This document shows, piece by piece, positions 25,189 to 33,946 of a stretch of DNA of 64,000 nt (within the stretch, counting starts at the first letter, position 1; every line of letters starts with the position of its first letter). The stretch comes from DASVWZ01 sp963708575 (GTDB taxonomy: Bacteria > Acidobacteriota > Terriglobia > Terriglobales > Acidobacteriaceae), in contig CAVPTB010000006.1 in NCBI GenBank assembly GCA_963708575.1, forward strand, positions 186,001-250,000, written 5' to 3'. The position numbers and the translations under genes are program-made. The notes under the pieces are model-generated. The model saw only the letters and a list, made by a program, of their open reading frames with translations, did not search any database and had not been told where the DNA came from.

Positions 25189-26961
25189 CTACTCTCCGAA
25201 GTCCGCGCTGGCGCCCCACATCACGCTGTTGGCCCAGTTTCCGCTGGCGCCCCACATGACGCTGTTGCTCCAGATGGTCGAGAACCCGCTGTCAGAACTC
25301 GCGCCCCACATCACCGAGGAGCCCCACATTCCGGTTGCTCCCCACATGACGGAAGAACCATTGGTTCCAGATGCGCCCCACATGACGGAGTTGGTGCAAA
25401 CGAACTGGGAACTGCCCCATACCGTAGGTCCGGACCATGACGATGAGGTTCCCCACACGGCAGAGGGATCGCTCGATAGGGTAACGTTGCCGGTCTTGGG
25501 ATCGTAAACCGCAGTGGGCGACATCGCCGATCCGCTGGCCACATCCTTGCTGGCCAGAGCGGCCCCTAGATCAAGATATCCGGCGCCGACGGTAAACACA
25601 TCATACTGGCTGGTGTAGGTGTTTCCGCTCGTCGGGTCGTAAACGCTGCTGTATTGCGGGAAAATTTTGTAAGCCGTCTTCATCAATCGCGCTTTGACTT
25701 GATCAGGAGTCAGGCGCGGTTGTGCTTGCAACAGATCGGCAACGGCTCCGCTAACGACACCTGTCGCCATGCTGGTTCCACTCAGAGTGAAGTAGAACGC
25801 CGAGGGTGACGAATTGCCTCCACGTATGTAGTCGCTATAAGGAACCTGATTATCGGTCTCCGTGTTGTAGAGAGTCGTGCCCGGAGTCTCCGTCGAAACG
25901 AGCATGTTCCCCGGAGCGACGATATCTGGCTTCACTACGTGGTCGATGACCGTCGGTCCCTTCGAACTGTAGCTGGCGATCAGATCATCGTTGCGGTTTG
26001 GGGTTCCCATAGGGCGCATTGCGCCGACCGTGATTACATACGGATCGTTGCCGGGAGCGGTAATCGTTCCGTACCCCGAAGTTGCCTGGTAGCGTCCGTT
26101 GTTTCCCGCAGCCACAACTACGACTATGCCGCTCTTCCACGCCTGCTCCACTGCCTGGCACAGGGGATCTTGCTTATAGCTTTCGTAGACTGCGCGTCCC
26201 AGCGATAGATTCATCACCCGGATGTTGTAAGTCGACTTCAAGGTTATCGCCTGATTGATCGCCGCGATAACTTCGCTATCAGTGGCAGAGCCGTTGGCAT
26301 CCAGAACTCGCAGGTTGACAAGCTTTGCGCCCGGCGCAGCTCCCTGGAATGTTTGCGTGAAGAGAAATCCGGTGGAGGCCAGCCCATCACCCGCGATCAG
26401 CCCTGCAATGTGAGTTCCGTGGCCATACTGGTCGCTCGAACTCGAGTTCCCGGTGATGAAGGATTTGTTGTACGCGACGCGTGATAGCGGTACCAGTCCA
26501 CTGTAGAAGTCGGGATGAGCATTTACTCCGCTATCGATCAGCGCCACGCCAATTCCCGCGCCAGTGTACCCCGATTGCCAAGCCGTTTGCGCATTAATGG
26601 CGCCGATTGCATTAGCATCCATGGGCGCCAAGGGACGATCCGCGCTGATGTAAACGACGTTTTTCTGATTCGACAAGCTGACAATTCCCGAGTCATCAAG
26701 CAGCGCCACAACTCCGTTGACAAGCGGCAGCTGGCCAAGGATCGTGCCGCCAAGATTGGTAATGTCGTTAAGCAGGCAATCCACAAGGCCCAGAAGGCCA
26801 CTGCAACTCACTTGCGTGCCTGGGGCGTATTGGACGATCACCTGTGCTTGTCCGCCGGATCGTTTGTTGCGAAGATCCGGAGAGATCTTGGAGTTGTCGG
26901 CGACGGCAACCAAAGGTATTGCCACCAGCAGAACCAGCGTTACTAAAATTTTTCTAGTCAT
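25189..26961 (-). CDS. Secreted subtilisin-like serine protease (S8) with SVMWGA-repeat tail
   Basis: About 590 aa from the ATG at 26961, which has AAGGA upstream; codons up to 27024 are in frame but lack a site. After a signal peptide and an inhibitor-I9-like propeptide comes the S8 domain: Asp in 'GVALIDSGVNAHPDF', His in 'QYGHGTHIAGLIAGD', the oxyanion Asn in 'VVVAAGNNG', and Ser in 'LSGTSMATGVVSGAVADLLQ'. The last 90 residues hold five SVMWGA units plus weaker WG copies (AVWGT, TVWGS, GMWGS). Similar W-G-rich tails occur on acidobacterial subtilases; their role is unknown. Confidence 0.9.
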   Translation of the reverse strand: MTRKILVTLVLLVAIPLVAVADNSKISPDLRNKRSGGQAQVIVQYAPGTQVSCSGLLGLVDCLLNDITNLGGTILGQLPLVNGVVALLDDSGIVSLSNQKNVVYISADRPLAPMDANAIGAINAQTAWQSGYTGAGIGVALIDSGVNAHPDFYSGLVPLSRVAYNKSFITGNSSSSDQYGHGTHIAGLIAGDGLASTGFLFTQTFQGAAPGAKLVNLRVLDANGSATDSEVIAAINQAITLKSTYNIRVMNLSLGRAVYESYKQDPLCQAVEQAWKSGIVVVVAAGNNGRYQATSGYGTITAPGNDPYVITVGAMRPMGTPNRNDDLIASYSSKGPTVIDHVVKPDIVAPGNMLVSTETPGTTLYNTETDNQVPYSDYIRGGNSSPSAFYFTLSGTSMATGVVSGAVADLLQAQPRLTPDQVKARLMKTAYKIFPQYSSVYDPTSGNTYTSQYDVFTVGAGYLDLGAALASKDVASGSAMSPTAVYDPKTGNVTLSSDPSAVWGTSSSWSGPTVWGSSQFVCTNSVMWGASGTNGSSVMWGATGMWGSSVMWGASSDSGFSTIWSNSVMWGASGNWANSVMWGASADFGE

Positions 26962-27024
26962 CGTTCCTTCCAGACAAAGTAGAAAGCCGAAGCAACCTCT
27001 GCTAGGGCACGTTGCATTCCACAA

Positions 27025-27332
27025 CAGCTTCAGTTAAGTGCCCTAGAATCAGTAGATACAGTTGCACTCCGCGGCTTGTTGTGTTCGTTCGAGGACAATA
27101 TGGCTGGTCGAGACAATTTGTCACGTCCCATGTAGGCACAGGGACGCTGCCAATTCAGCAAAGAGTGGATTACCAAAGTTCTCTTTCGCGAATCGCCGGC
27201 CCAAAGAACAATAGCGACAGAGATATGAGGGGGAGCCTGCGGAAGCGGGCTGAGATGGCGCAAGTATCCTGAAAAAGCTAGGCCCTTTGTGGCCCTCGTG
27301 TGTGCCGTAGGCTGGCATGCCTGTTCCTTGGC
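27025..27332. other. Intergenic region between divergent subtilase and HD-GYP genes
   Basis: About 300 bases that should hold both promoters. No convincing -35/-10 pair was found. A stretch near 27229-27290 carries a CTGAGA core preceded by GGGGGAGCC and recalls the 5' half of a TPP aptamer, but the rest of that fold is missing. Confidence 0.4.
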
Positions 27333-28895
27333 ATGTATCACTGGCACGCTAGCGACACCCTCCAATTTGCCTGTTATCTGATTCTGACGGCGGTCGCTTC
27401 TGGCCTGAAAGTTGTGCTGCCTGGCTTTGAAGGAACGGTCTCAGTAAATTTTGTCTTCTTTCTATTGGGCCTCTGCAACCTGACGTTGCCCGAAACTCTT
27501 GCGCTCGGAATTACCGCCGCGGTCGTGCAATGCTATTGGAACGCGACTCGGCGGATGCACCTTGTCCATTTTCTGTTTAACTTGTCACAGGTCGCCATCG
27601 CCATTACAGCCTCTTACTGGGCATACCGTTCGTGGTTTCTTCTCGTGCATGGCGGTTACGCAATCGCAATTCTGCTGGCAACCATCGTTTTCTTCTTTCT
27701 GAATACTTTTCCAGTGGCAACGGTAGTCGCTCTGGCCGAGCAAAAACCCATTCTGAAGAAGTGGCGTGACGCTTATTCATGGCCATTTCCTCTCTACTTG
27801 ATTGGGGCAGCGATCGCCGGAATTGTTCAGTTCGTCAGTCGCTTTGCTGGTTGGGAGATGTCGATCCTCCTGTTACCTGCGCTTTATGCGATTTACTGGT
27901 CATATCGCTTATATCTGGGACGATTCGAGGATGAAAAGCGGCACCTGCACGACATCGCCGATGTGCACATGCGTACGATTGAAACGCTCGCACTAGCTAT
28001 TGAAGCAAAGGATCACACAACGGGCGATCACTTGCAACGCGTTCGAATTTATGCTCTTGAGCTAGGGAAGGATCTCGGGTTGTCCGAGGACGAAATGGAA
28101 GCCCTAAAGGCGGCTTCCGTGCTGCACGATATCGGGAAACTGGCTGTGCCGGAGAGCATCATCTCCAAGCCCGGAAAACTCACGCCTGAAGAGTTCGAGA
28201 AGATGAAGGTGCATCCCATCGTGGGATCAGAAATTCTGCAGCAAGTTCGATTCCCGTATCCGGTTGCGCCGATTGTCCGTTCCCATCACGAAAGATGGGA
28301 CGGTAGTGGTTATCCGGACGGCCTTATCGGAGAAGCGATTCCGGTTGGTGCCCGGATTCTTTCTGCCGTCGATTGTCTCGACGCTTTGGCCTCGGACCGT
28401 CAGTATCGTCGTGCGCTGCCACTCGATGAAGCCATGCTGCGAGTCGATCAGGAAGCTGGAAAGAGCTTCGATCCCCGAATCGTCGGTCTTCTCAAGGCGC
28501 GCTACAGGGAGTTAGAGAGAATGGCCACGGCCCATCCGCCGGAAGAAAGGCCCAAGACTGTCGACCGATGTGAAGGTGGAACGCGGAGCCGCGCCGGCAG
28601 CCGGATTTGCAGGTACACAAGCCCAGCCGGTAAGGTCCCTAGCAGCGCAGGCAGTGGCATCGGCGGGCGCAGGTCAAGGATCTCCCACTGGTATCGGCCT
28701 TTTCAAATGTTGCTGAGAGTTCAACCAACCTGCAGGAATTGTTGTCTGCGCTGGCCGTCCGAATTCGGTATTCCGTGCCCTATGACGCTTTTGCGGTGTA
28801 TGCGGCAGCCGGCGGAACGCTCTTACCCTGCTTTGTTTTGGGAGAAAACTTTCGGCAGCTTTCGTCGTTCCGTATCAATTCGGGTGATGGGTTAG
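27333..28895 (+). CDS. Membrane HD-GYP domain phosphodiesterase (c-di-GMP), C-terminus frameshifted
   Basis: Starting at ATG 27333 (a GTG at 27300 is also in frame), six or more membrane segments form an N-terminal sensor module. An HD-GYP domain follows: 'LAIEAKDHTTGDHLQRVRIYA', 'ASVLHDIGKLAVPESIISKPG', 'MKVHPIVGSEIL', 'IVRSHHERWDGSGYPDGL', 'ARILSAVDCLDALASDR'. The HD pair and H-D-G-x-G-Y-P are intact, so cyclic-di-GMP hydrolysis is plausible. After 'AHPPEERP' (about 28550) the frame becomes arginine-rich nonsense. The protein-like reading shifts to 'LSTDVKVERGAAPAAG' in the next frame and then to a GAF domain in a third. Confidence 0.75.
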   Translation: MYHWHASDTLQFACYLILTAVASGLKVVLPGFEGTVSVNFVFFLLGLCNLTLPETLALGITAAVVQCYWNATRRMHLVHFLFNLSQVAIAITASYWAYRSWFLLVHGGYAIAILLATIVFFFLNTFPVATVVALAEQKPILKKWRDAYSWPFPLYLIGAAIAGIVQFVSRFAGWEMSILLLPALYAIYWSYRLYLGRFEDEKRHLHDIADVHMRTIETLALAIEAKDHTTGDHLQRVRIYALELGKDLGLSEDEMEALKAASVLHDIGKLAVPESIISKPGKLTPEEFEKMKVHPIVGSEILQQVRFPYPVAPIVRSHHERWDGSGYPDGLIGEAIPVGARILSAVDCLDALASDRQYRRALPLDEAMLRVDQEAGKSFDPRIVGLLKARYRELERMATAHPPEERPKTVDRCEGGTRSRAGSRICRYTSPAGKVPSSAGSGIGGRRSRISHWYRPFQMLLRVQPTCRNCCLRWPSEFGIPCPMTLLRCMRQPAERSYPALFWEKTFGSFRRSVSIRVMG

Positions 28896-29242
28896 TGGGG
28901 TGGGTCGCGGAGACGGGCAAATCCATCGTGAACGGAAATCCGGCAGTGGAGATTGGTTACATCGCGGAAGCGTCTGCTCTGCATTCCGCCGTGGCTGTTC
29001 CGCTGCCTGGCGCCCACGGAACCGTTGCAGTGTTGGCCTTGTACCATCGTCAGACAGACTTCTTCTCGACCGAACACTTGAGAGTGATCGAAGAACAGGC
29101 TCCTGAAATTGGCAAGATGCTTGACCGGTGTTTAACTGCTCACTCGAGATCCTCTGCCTCTTCAGGTGACGCGACCCCTGCGGTAGCAAGTCCTGACGAT
29201 ACGCAAGCGCGCGCGGCCAGAGCGCGAGCTGGAACATCCTGA
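28643..29242 (+). pseudogene. GAF-domain part of the HD-GYP protein, separated by frameshifts
   Basis: This frame is open from 28643 and reads 'VKDLPLVSAFSNVAESSTNL', 'QELLSALAVRIRYSVPYDAF' and 'INSGDGLVGWVAETGKSIVN', ending 'IGKMLDRCLT' and a Ser/Ala-rich tail. It resembles the GAF domain that follows HD-GYP in related acidobacterial proteins. There is no ribosome site for an independent start, so it is best read as the displaced 3' end of the gene starting at 27333. Confidence 0.6.
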
Positions 29243-29283
29243 TTTTAATTTTTGGGAATGCAATCGAGCAGAAGCTCGATGAG

Positions 29284-31503
29284 CTACTGACCTTCGCCTT
29301 TATCGAGCTTGCTGGCGACTTTCACGCTACTCAATCCGTTCACGTATTTGGAAATCCCGTGGTATAGGGATTCGGCAATCTTCTGACGATATTCCGAAGT
29401 CTTCAATTTCCGTTCGTCGCCCGGATTGCTGACAAACGAAATCTCAGCCAGGATCGATGGCATATTCGCACCAATCAATACAATGAATGGCGCCTTCTTC
29501 ACGCCACGGTTTCGCAACCCCGGACTTTTGGCGGAAAGCCCTCCGTACAGGGCGGATTGTACGTCGGAGGCGAACTCGTGCGACTCTTCAATTTTTTCTT
29601 TAAGCGCAATCTTCTTCAGAATGTCCTGTAACTCGTGTATGGATTTTTCGGAGACTGCGTTCTCTCTTGCCGCCACATCAAGAGCCTCAGGCGACGACGT
29701 GAAATTCAGGTAGTAGGTTTCAACCCCGCGGGCATCGGGGTCGTGGCTGGAATTGGCGTGCACCGAAACAAAGAGGTCGGCGCCCTCTTCGTTGGCGATC
29801 GCGGTGCGGTCTTCAAGAGGAATGAATGTGTCGTCCTTACGCGTGTAAACCACCTGCGCACCGAGGCGCGATGCCAGCAATTTTCCCAGACGAACGCTGA
29901 CGTCCAGCACTAGATCTTTCTCTTCCAACCCGTTCGGGCCGATGGTGCCAGTGTCGTGACCGCCGTGGCCCGGATCGATGACGATCTTTCCAATCTTCAA
30001 CCCCAAGGCTCGAATTAGAGAGCGGTCGCCGTTTGCAGTTGGCTGCGCCTCACGGATGTCCAAGTCTTCGGTAGGGACCTTGCGTTTCGTCCGCTTGGAA
30101 CTCGCTTTTGCTGGTGCTGTGGCTGCATCGCTATCCGGAGAACTTAATTTAGTCGACGGAATCGCATCCGGAGGGTCTAGTTTCGCGAGGGTCGCGTCAT
30201 CGTCATCCGGATCGACGATGGTTTTTTTCACGCCGTCTTTGCCAACTACTACTCGCTTGGCGGGCTTCTTAGGCGCAGTCGTAGCTACAAGCGGATCGGG
30301 CCGGACATCGTCAGCGACGGCATCCGATGATCCATCGCAACTCGCAGACGGGTTGGACTCGTCATTGCCCGTTGAGCAGTCATGCTTTGCGGACATCTTC
30401 TTGTCGTCTGCACGGTTGGAATTCGATTTGTCTGTAGACTCGTCCGCAGACTTCGCGGTTGCTTGTTTCAAGTCCGACCCGTTTCCCAGGCGCTTGTTGT
30501 GGATGTCAACGATCAGGCGCGAAGGATTGGATTGCAGGGTAGCTCGATAATCGGTTAGTTCGTCCAGATCGAGCACCACCCGTGTACGCCCCGCGGCAAA
30601 CTGCGCTACGCGGATTTTCCTGAGAAATCCGTCGTCCACATCAAAATTCTTGCCGTAGAGCCCGCGGTCCAGCTTGGTCCCGTACAAATCGAAAAAGATC
30701 CGATCCGGATGTTCGATCTTCTGCGCACGATATTTCACGTCCTGATCCAGGTCGATTGCCACCCGAGTGTAGTCTGGCGTCGACCAATGACGGATTCCCA
30801 ATACTCTTGCTGTTTTGGATGACTCCGGCTTACTGTTGTCGTCCACGCCGACTGAATCGTCGCCGGACTGATCGGAAGCGTCTGCGTCCTTGCTTTGAGC
30901 GGCCTTATCTTCGGCCCGCTTGGTTGAACCCTTTGTCTTCGGCGAAGTGGTCGTTCTCAGGCTGGCGTGCTCGGCCGGTGTGGCCAGATTTTTCTTGGCT
31001 TCTTCCGCCAGTGCATTCCGCGGATATCGCTGCAGAAATTCCTGGAAGATATCGTCCGCTTTTGCATGGTCATTCAGGTCTTGTTGGTAAATCTCGCCCA
31101 TGCGGAACAGGGCGTCGAACCGTGCCTTGCTTCCCGGATACTCCGTGCGCAGAAATTCATACTGCGCGATCGCGGCTTTCAGGACGTCGTCATCCTTGAA
31201 CTGACGGCCCATCTCTTCCATGAGTTCCGCGCTAGCCATCACGCTGGGATCGGCCTTACTGGAAGTCGGAGATTCCGAATAGACACGCTGGTAAGCGGCA
31301 ATTACTCGTTGGTATTCGTGTCGAGTGCGCTCCGCAACCGGCCGGCTTTCCAGGCTTTCCTGAAGGTGAGAAGCCGATGCGAACTGGGTGTTCGCCCACG
31401 CCGAAGACTTGTGAACGCGGGCGTGTGCCTGAGCCGCGATCATGAGCATGATCGCCGCCGCGCCAACGCGCAGCACGTACTGCCCTCGGTGCAGATTGTT
31501 CAA
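29284..31503 (-). CDS. N-acetylmuramoyl-L-alanine amidase with TPR and AMIN domains
   Basis: 739 aa. A signal peptide ends near 'AAQAHA'. TPR-like helices (about 75-165, 'AQYEFLRTEYPGSKARFDAL', 'ADDIFQEFLQRYPRN') come first. An AMIN domain (about 235-345, 'VLGIRHWSTPDYTRVAIDLD') follows, then a charged linker to about 500. The C-terminal Amidase_3 domain has zinc-site motifs 'IVIDPGHGGHDTGTIGPNG', 'LEEKDLVLDVSVRLGKLL', 'VSVHANSS' and 'PSILAEISFVSNPGDE'. It cleaves the peptide from MurNAc in the periplasm, as AmiC-type enzymes do in cell separation. A lytic transglycosylase gene lies 50 bases upstream on the same strand. Confidence 0.93.
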   Translation of the reverse strand: MNNLHRGQYVLRVGAAAIMLMIAAQAHARVHKSSAWANTQFASASHLQESLESRPVAERTRHEYQRVIAAYQRVYSESPTSSKADPSVMASAELMEEMGRQFKDDDVLKAAIAQYEFLRTEYPGSKARFDALFRMGEIYQQDLNDHAKADDIFQEFLQRYPRNALAEEAKKNLATPAEHASLRTTTSPKTKGSTKRAEDKAAQSKDADASDQSGDDSVGVDDNSKPESSKTARVLGIRHWSTPDYTRVAIDLDQDVKYRAQKIEHPDRIFFDLYGTKLDRGLYGKNFDVDDGFLRKIRVAQFAAGRTRVVLDLDELTDYRATLQSNPSRLIVDIHNKRLGNGSDLKQATAKSADESTDKSNSNRADDKKMSAKHDCSTGNDESNPSASCDGSSDAVADDVRPDPLVATTAPKKPAKRVVVGKDGVKKTIVDPDDDDATLAKLDPPDAIPSTKLSSPDSDAATAPAKASSKRTKRKVPTEDLDIREAQPTANGDRSLIRALGLKIGKIVIDPGHGGHDTGTIGPNGLEEKDLVLDVSVRLGKLLASRLGAQVVYTRKDDTFIPLEDRTAIANEEGADLFVSVHANSSHDPDARGVETYYLNFTSSPEALDVAARENAVSEKSIHELQDILKKIALKEKIEESHEFASDVQSALYGGLSAKSPGLRNRGVKKAPFIVLIGANMPSILAEISFVSNPGDERKLKTSEYRQKIAESLYHGISKYVNGLSSVKVASKLDKGEGQ

Positions 31504-31554
31504 ACTAGTGGTCCGTAATCGCCTGGTTAAGACTGCCTGTTGTAAAAGATGCTC

Positions 31555-32391
31555 TTAGTCGGTATTGCTGATATACAGTACGCCGTGAGCATCTCGTTGT
31601 ACGTGGATGGGTGCGCTGGCTGGAACGTAATCCAGCATGCGAGCTCCTAGATCCCCGTTTCCGTAATACAGCTGCGTGATCCGTTTCACGTAGTTGCGGG
31701 TTTCGGCAAAGTGCGGAATCCCTGCGCTCCGGGCCACCGCTCCCTGGCCGGCGTTGTAGGCCGCCAAGGTCAGCTTTACGTCCCCCCCGTAGTTCTCCAT
31801 CAACTGCTTAAGATGACGAACCCCGGCGTCTACGTTTTGTTCCGGATCAAACGGATTTGACACATTCAGCTGGCGCGCTGTTTGCGGCATGAGCTGCATC
31901 AATCCCATCGCACCCTTGCGGGAAACCGCGTTGGGATTGAAGTTTGACTCCACTTTGACCACCGCCCGCACCAGGTTCGGATCGACATGATTCCGCGCTG
32001 CCGCTTGCTCGATGGCCGCGTCGATATCCTGTTGAGAGAAAATCCGTCCTCGTTCCGGCTTTAAGACCGGGGTTGAGCCTTCGCTCGATCCGAGCAACCG
32101 TCCGACTTCCGCCGCTGCTGAGCGTGCCGCCCGCACGTTGGCGGAGGGCACAGGCTTCCAACGGTGCTCGGTGGTGCTCCAGAACATCAGTCCGTTTCGT
32201 TGTACCGGAACCTCGGAGCGCCCTCGCGCAACTGGAACGGATTCATTCACATAGATGGTCCGTCCGCCGTCGGTTGTGGGTGTGATCACAGGAGTATCAG
32301 AATCGGTTTCTGCCTGCACAAATGGCGTGAGTGAAAGGAAGGTCGCGATTACGGATGCTGCCATCAAGGCGAGTTGCAGGTGTCTTCGCAT
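31555..32391 (-). CDS. Lytic transglycosylase (SLT family)
   Basis: 278 aa with a signal peptide ending 'TPFVQA'. The SLT domain (about 120-245) carries the catalytic Glu in 'VRAVVKVESNFNPNAVSRKG', then 'GAMGLMQLMPQTARQL', 'VDAGVRHLKQLMENYGGD', 'LTLAAYNAGQGAV' and 'ETRNYVKRI', the classical soluble lytic transglycosylase signature. It cuts the MurNAc-GlcNAc bond, forming 1,6-anhydroMurNAc. It is probably co-transcribed with the downstream amidase gene, giving two complementary wall hydrolases. Confidence 0.93.
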   Translation of the reverse strand: MRRHLQLALMAASVIATFLSLTPFVQAETDSDTPVITPTTDGGRTIYVNESVPVARGRSEVPVQRNGLMFWSTTEHRWKPVPSANVRAARSAAAEVGRLLGSSEGSTPVLKPERGRIFSQQDIDAAIEQAAARNHVDPNLVRAVVKVESNFNPNAVSRKGAMGLMQLMPQTARQLNVSNPFDPEQNVDAGVRHLKQLMENYGGDVKLTLAAYNAGQGAVARSAGIPHFAETRNYVKRITQLYYGNGDLGARMLDYVPASAPIHVQRDAHGVLYISNTD

Positions 32392-32630
32392 AAACCGATT
32401 TTGCTGCCCGGCGCGGACCTGGATACACTTCCGCGCCCACCTGCCTCGAACCTGACGGAGAATCCTACTACCAGAGTAGGTCGATTATAGGTGCCGGGGA
32501 AGGCCGGGGCAATCTGCCAAAGGGGAATAGAACCATCGAAGGTAATCTATGTAACACACTGAAAATAAGTTTATTACGCCGGAGGTAACCTGCTCATGTG
32601 AGATTCGTCGGCGATTTCCAGAGCATGGTC

Positions 32631-32659
32631 TTGACGTTATCGACTTTGTATTATAAAGT
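32631..32659 (+). promoter_or_regulatory. Promoter with overlapping inverted-repeat operator for the CreD-like gene
   Basis: TTGACG at 32631-32636 and TATAAA at 32652-32657 form a -35/-10 pair with 15-base spacing. Over the spacer and -10 lies the near-palindrome ACTTT-N7-AAAGT (32643-32659), followed by AAGTACTT. Its position would suit a repressor of the MarR/PadR/winged-helix type. No such regulator gene is adjacent. Confidence 0.45.
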
Positions 32660-32678
32660 ACTTGTCACTGGAGCTGCC

Positions 32679-33926
32679 ATGACCAAACGTATCGCTGCTA
32701 TTTCGTTCATTTTCGTGTGTACCACCATCGCCTGGATGATCCTCGGGGGAACGATTTTCTCCCGCACCTACGATGTGGGAGATCGCTTGGGAAACAAGGT
32801 TGCAGCCAGTTGGGGAACCTCTCAAACCCAGATACCGCCTACCGCCGCCTACTGGGTCAGCCAGCCGAAGACCGAAGAGGTCGAAGAACACGGACAGAAA
32901 ATCACGCGCGAAGTTCAGCACTCGGAGCGATTCGCTCTGGCCCCCGAAAGCAGTCGTATCAAAGTAAACGTAGATCTCAATCCGCGGCAGAAGGGACTGC
33001 TGTGGTACAGCACCTACGCCGTGGATTTTTCCGGACAGTATGTCTTTCGCAACAGCACCTCGCAGGATCGGGATGTGACGTTTCAGTTGAAGCTGCCATC
33101 GGCGCAGGCTGTCTATGACGATCTGGTAGTTCTGGTTGACGGAGAACCTGTTCCTGTCTCGACCAATGCCAGCGGAGCTAACGCATCGGCCAGGCTGCCG
33201 GCAGGCAGTCTGGTGCCAGTAACGTTCAGCTACCATTCGCAGGGAATGGACCGCTGGGTCTATAAGTTTGGTGACGATGTGTCTCAGGTTCGCGACTTCT
33301 CCCTCGATCTGAAAACCAATGTTAAGGACGTTGATTTCCCTGCGGACTCGCTTTCTCCCACCGAAAAGCACGAAACATCCGACGGCTGGGTGCTGGCGTG
33401 GAAATATCAAAACCTGCTATCGGGATTGCAACTCGGCGCGGTGATGCCAGAGCAACTCCAGCCCGGCCCCCTGGCGGGCCAAATCAGCTTCTTTGCACCG
33501 GTCTCGCTGTTTTTCTTTTTCTTCGTCATCTTCATCATTACCTCGCTAAGGCAAATCGATCTGCACCCCATGAATTACTTCTTCCTTGCAGCGGCATTTT
33601 TCGCCTTTCACCTGCTTATGGCCTACCTGGTCGACCATGTTTCGATCCATGTAGCCTTCGTGGTCTGCTCGCTGGTCTCTGTGTTCTTGGTAGTGAGTTA
33701 TCTACGTCTGGTCGTAGGCCTTCGTTTTGCCGCGCTGGAAGCGGGGATGGCACAGTTCGTGTATTTGATCTTGTTTTCCTACGCATTTTTCTTCAAGGGA
33801 TTCACTGGGCTCGCCGTCACTATCGGAGCCATCGTCACGCTATTCGTAGCCATGCAATTGACGGGTCGAGTCTCATGGTCGGATAAATTTGCACGCCGCT
33901 CCATTGGCGCTCCGAGCGTGGTGTAG
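32679..33926 (+). CDS. CreD-like inner membrane protein
   Basis: 415 aa from the ATG at 32679 (GGAG 6 bases upstream); a GTG at 32598 is in frame but lies upstream of the promoter. One N-terminal membrane segment precedes a periplasmic domain of about 240 residues ('WYSTYAVDFSGQYVFRNSTS', 'FQLKLPSAQAVYDDLVVLVD', 'FSYHSQGMDRWVYKFG'). Five or six C-terminal membrane segments follow ('FFAPVSLFFFFFVIFIITSL', 'DLHPMNYFFLAAAFFAFHLL'). This layout matches CreD (PF06123), whose role in envelope stress and beta-lactam tolerance is known only indirectly. Confidence 0.8.
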   Translation: MTKRIAAISFIFVCTTIAWMILGGTIFSRTYDVGDRLGNKVAASWGTSQTQIPPTAAYWVSQPKTEEVEEHGQKITREVQHSERFALAPESSRIKVNVDLNPRQKGLLWYSTYAVDFSGQYVFRNSTSQDRDVTFQLKLPSAQAVYDDLVVLVDGEPVPVSTNASGANASARLPAGSLVPVTFSYHSQGMDRWVYKFGDDVSQVRDFSLDLKTNVKDVDFPADSLSPTEKHETSDGWVLAWKYQNLLSGLQLGAVMPEQLQPGPLAGQISFFAPVSLFFFFFVIFIITSLRQIDLHPMNYFFLAAAFFAFHLLMAYLVDHVSIHVAFVVCSLVSVFLVVSYLRLVVGLRFAALEAGMAQFVYLILFSYAFFFKGFTGLAVTIGAIVTLFVAMQLTGRVSWSDKFARRSIGAPSVV

Positions 33927-33946
33927 TAGGCTGCCTATGATCAACC

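Noticed and set aside
25200..25400. Plus-strand frame of repeated 'PHM/APH' residues opposite the subtilase tail
   Set aside because: It is the antisense shadow of the SVMWGA repeats and has no ribosome site.
27229..27290. TPP-riboswitch-like sequence (GGGGGAGCC ... GGCTGAGA ... CCTGA) upstream of the HD-GYP gene
   Set aside because: Only the 5' half of the aptamer resembles the THI box; the conserved GATCTGGATAATGCCAGCG half is absent and the downstream gene has no link to thiamine.
28560..28895. Arginine-rich C-terminus of the HD-GYP reading frame as a true domain
   Set aside because: Composition changes abruptly and better protein-like readings exist in the other two frames, so it is an out-of-frame extension.
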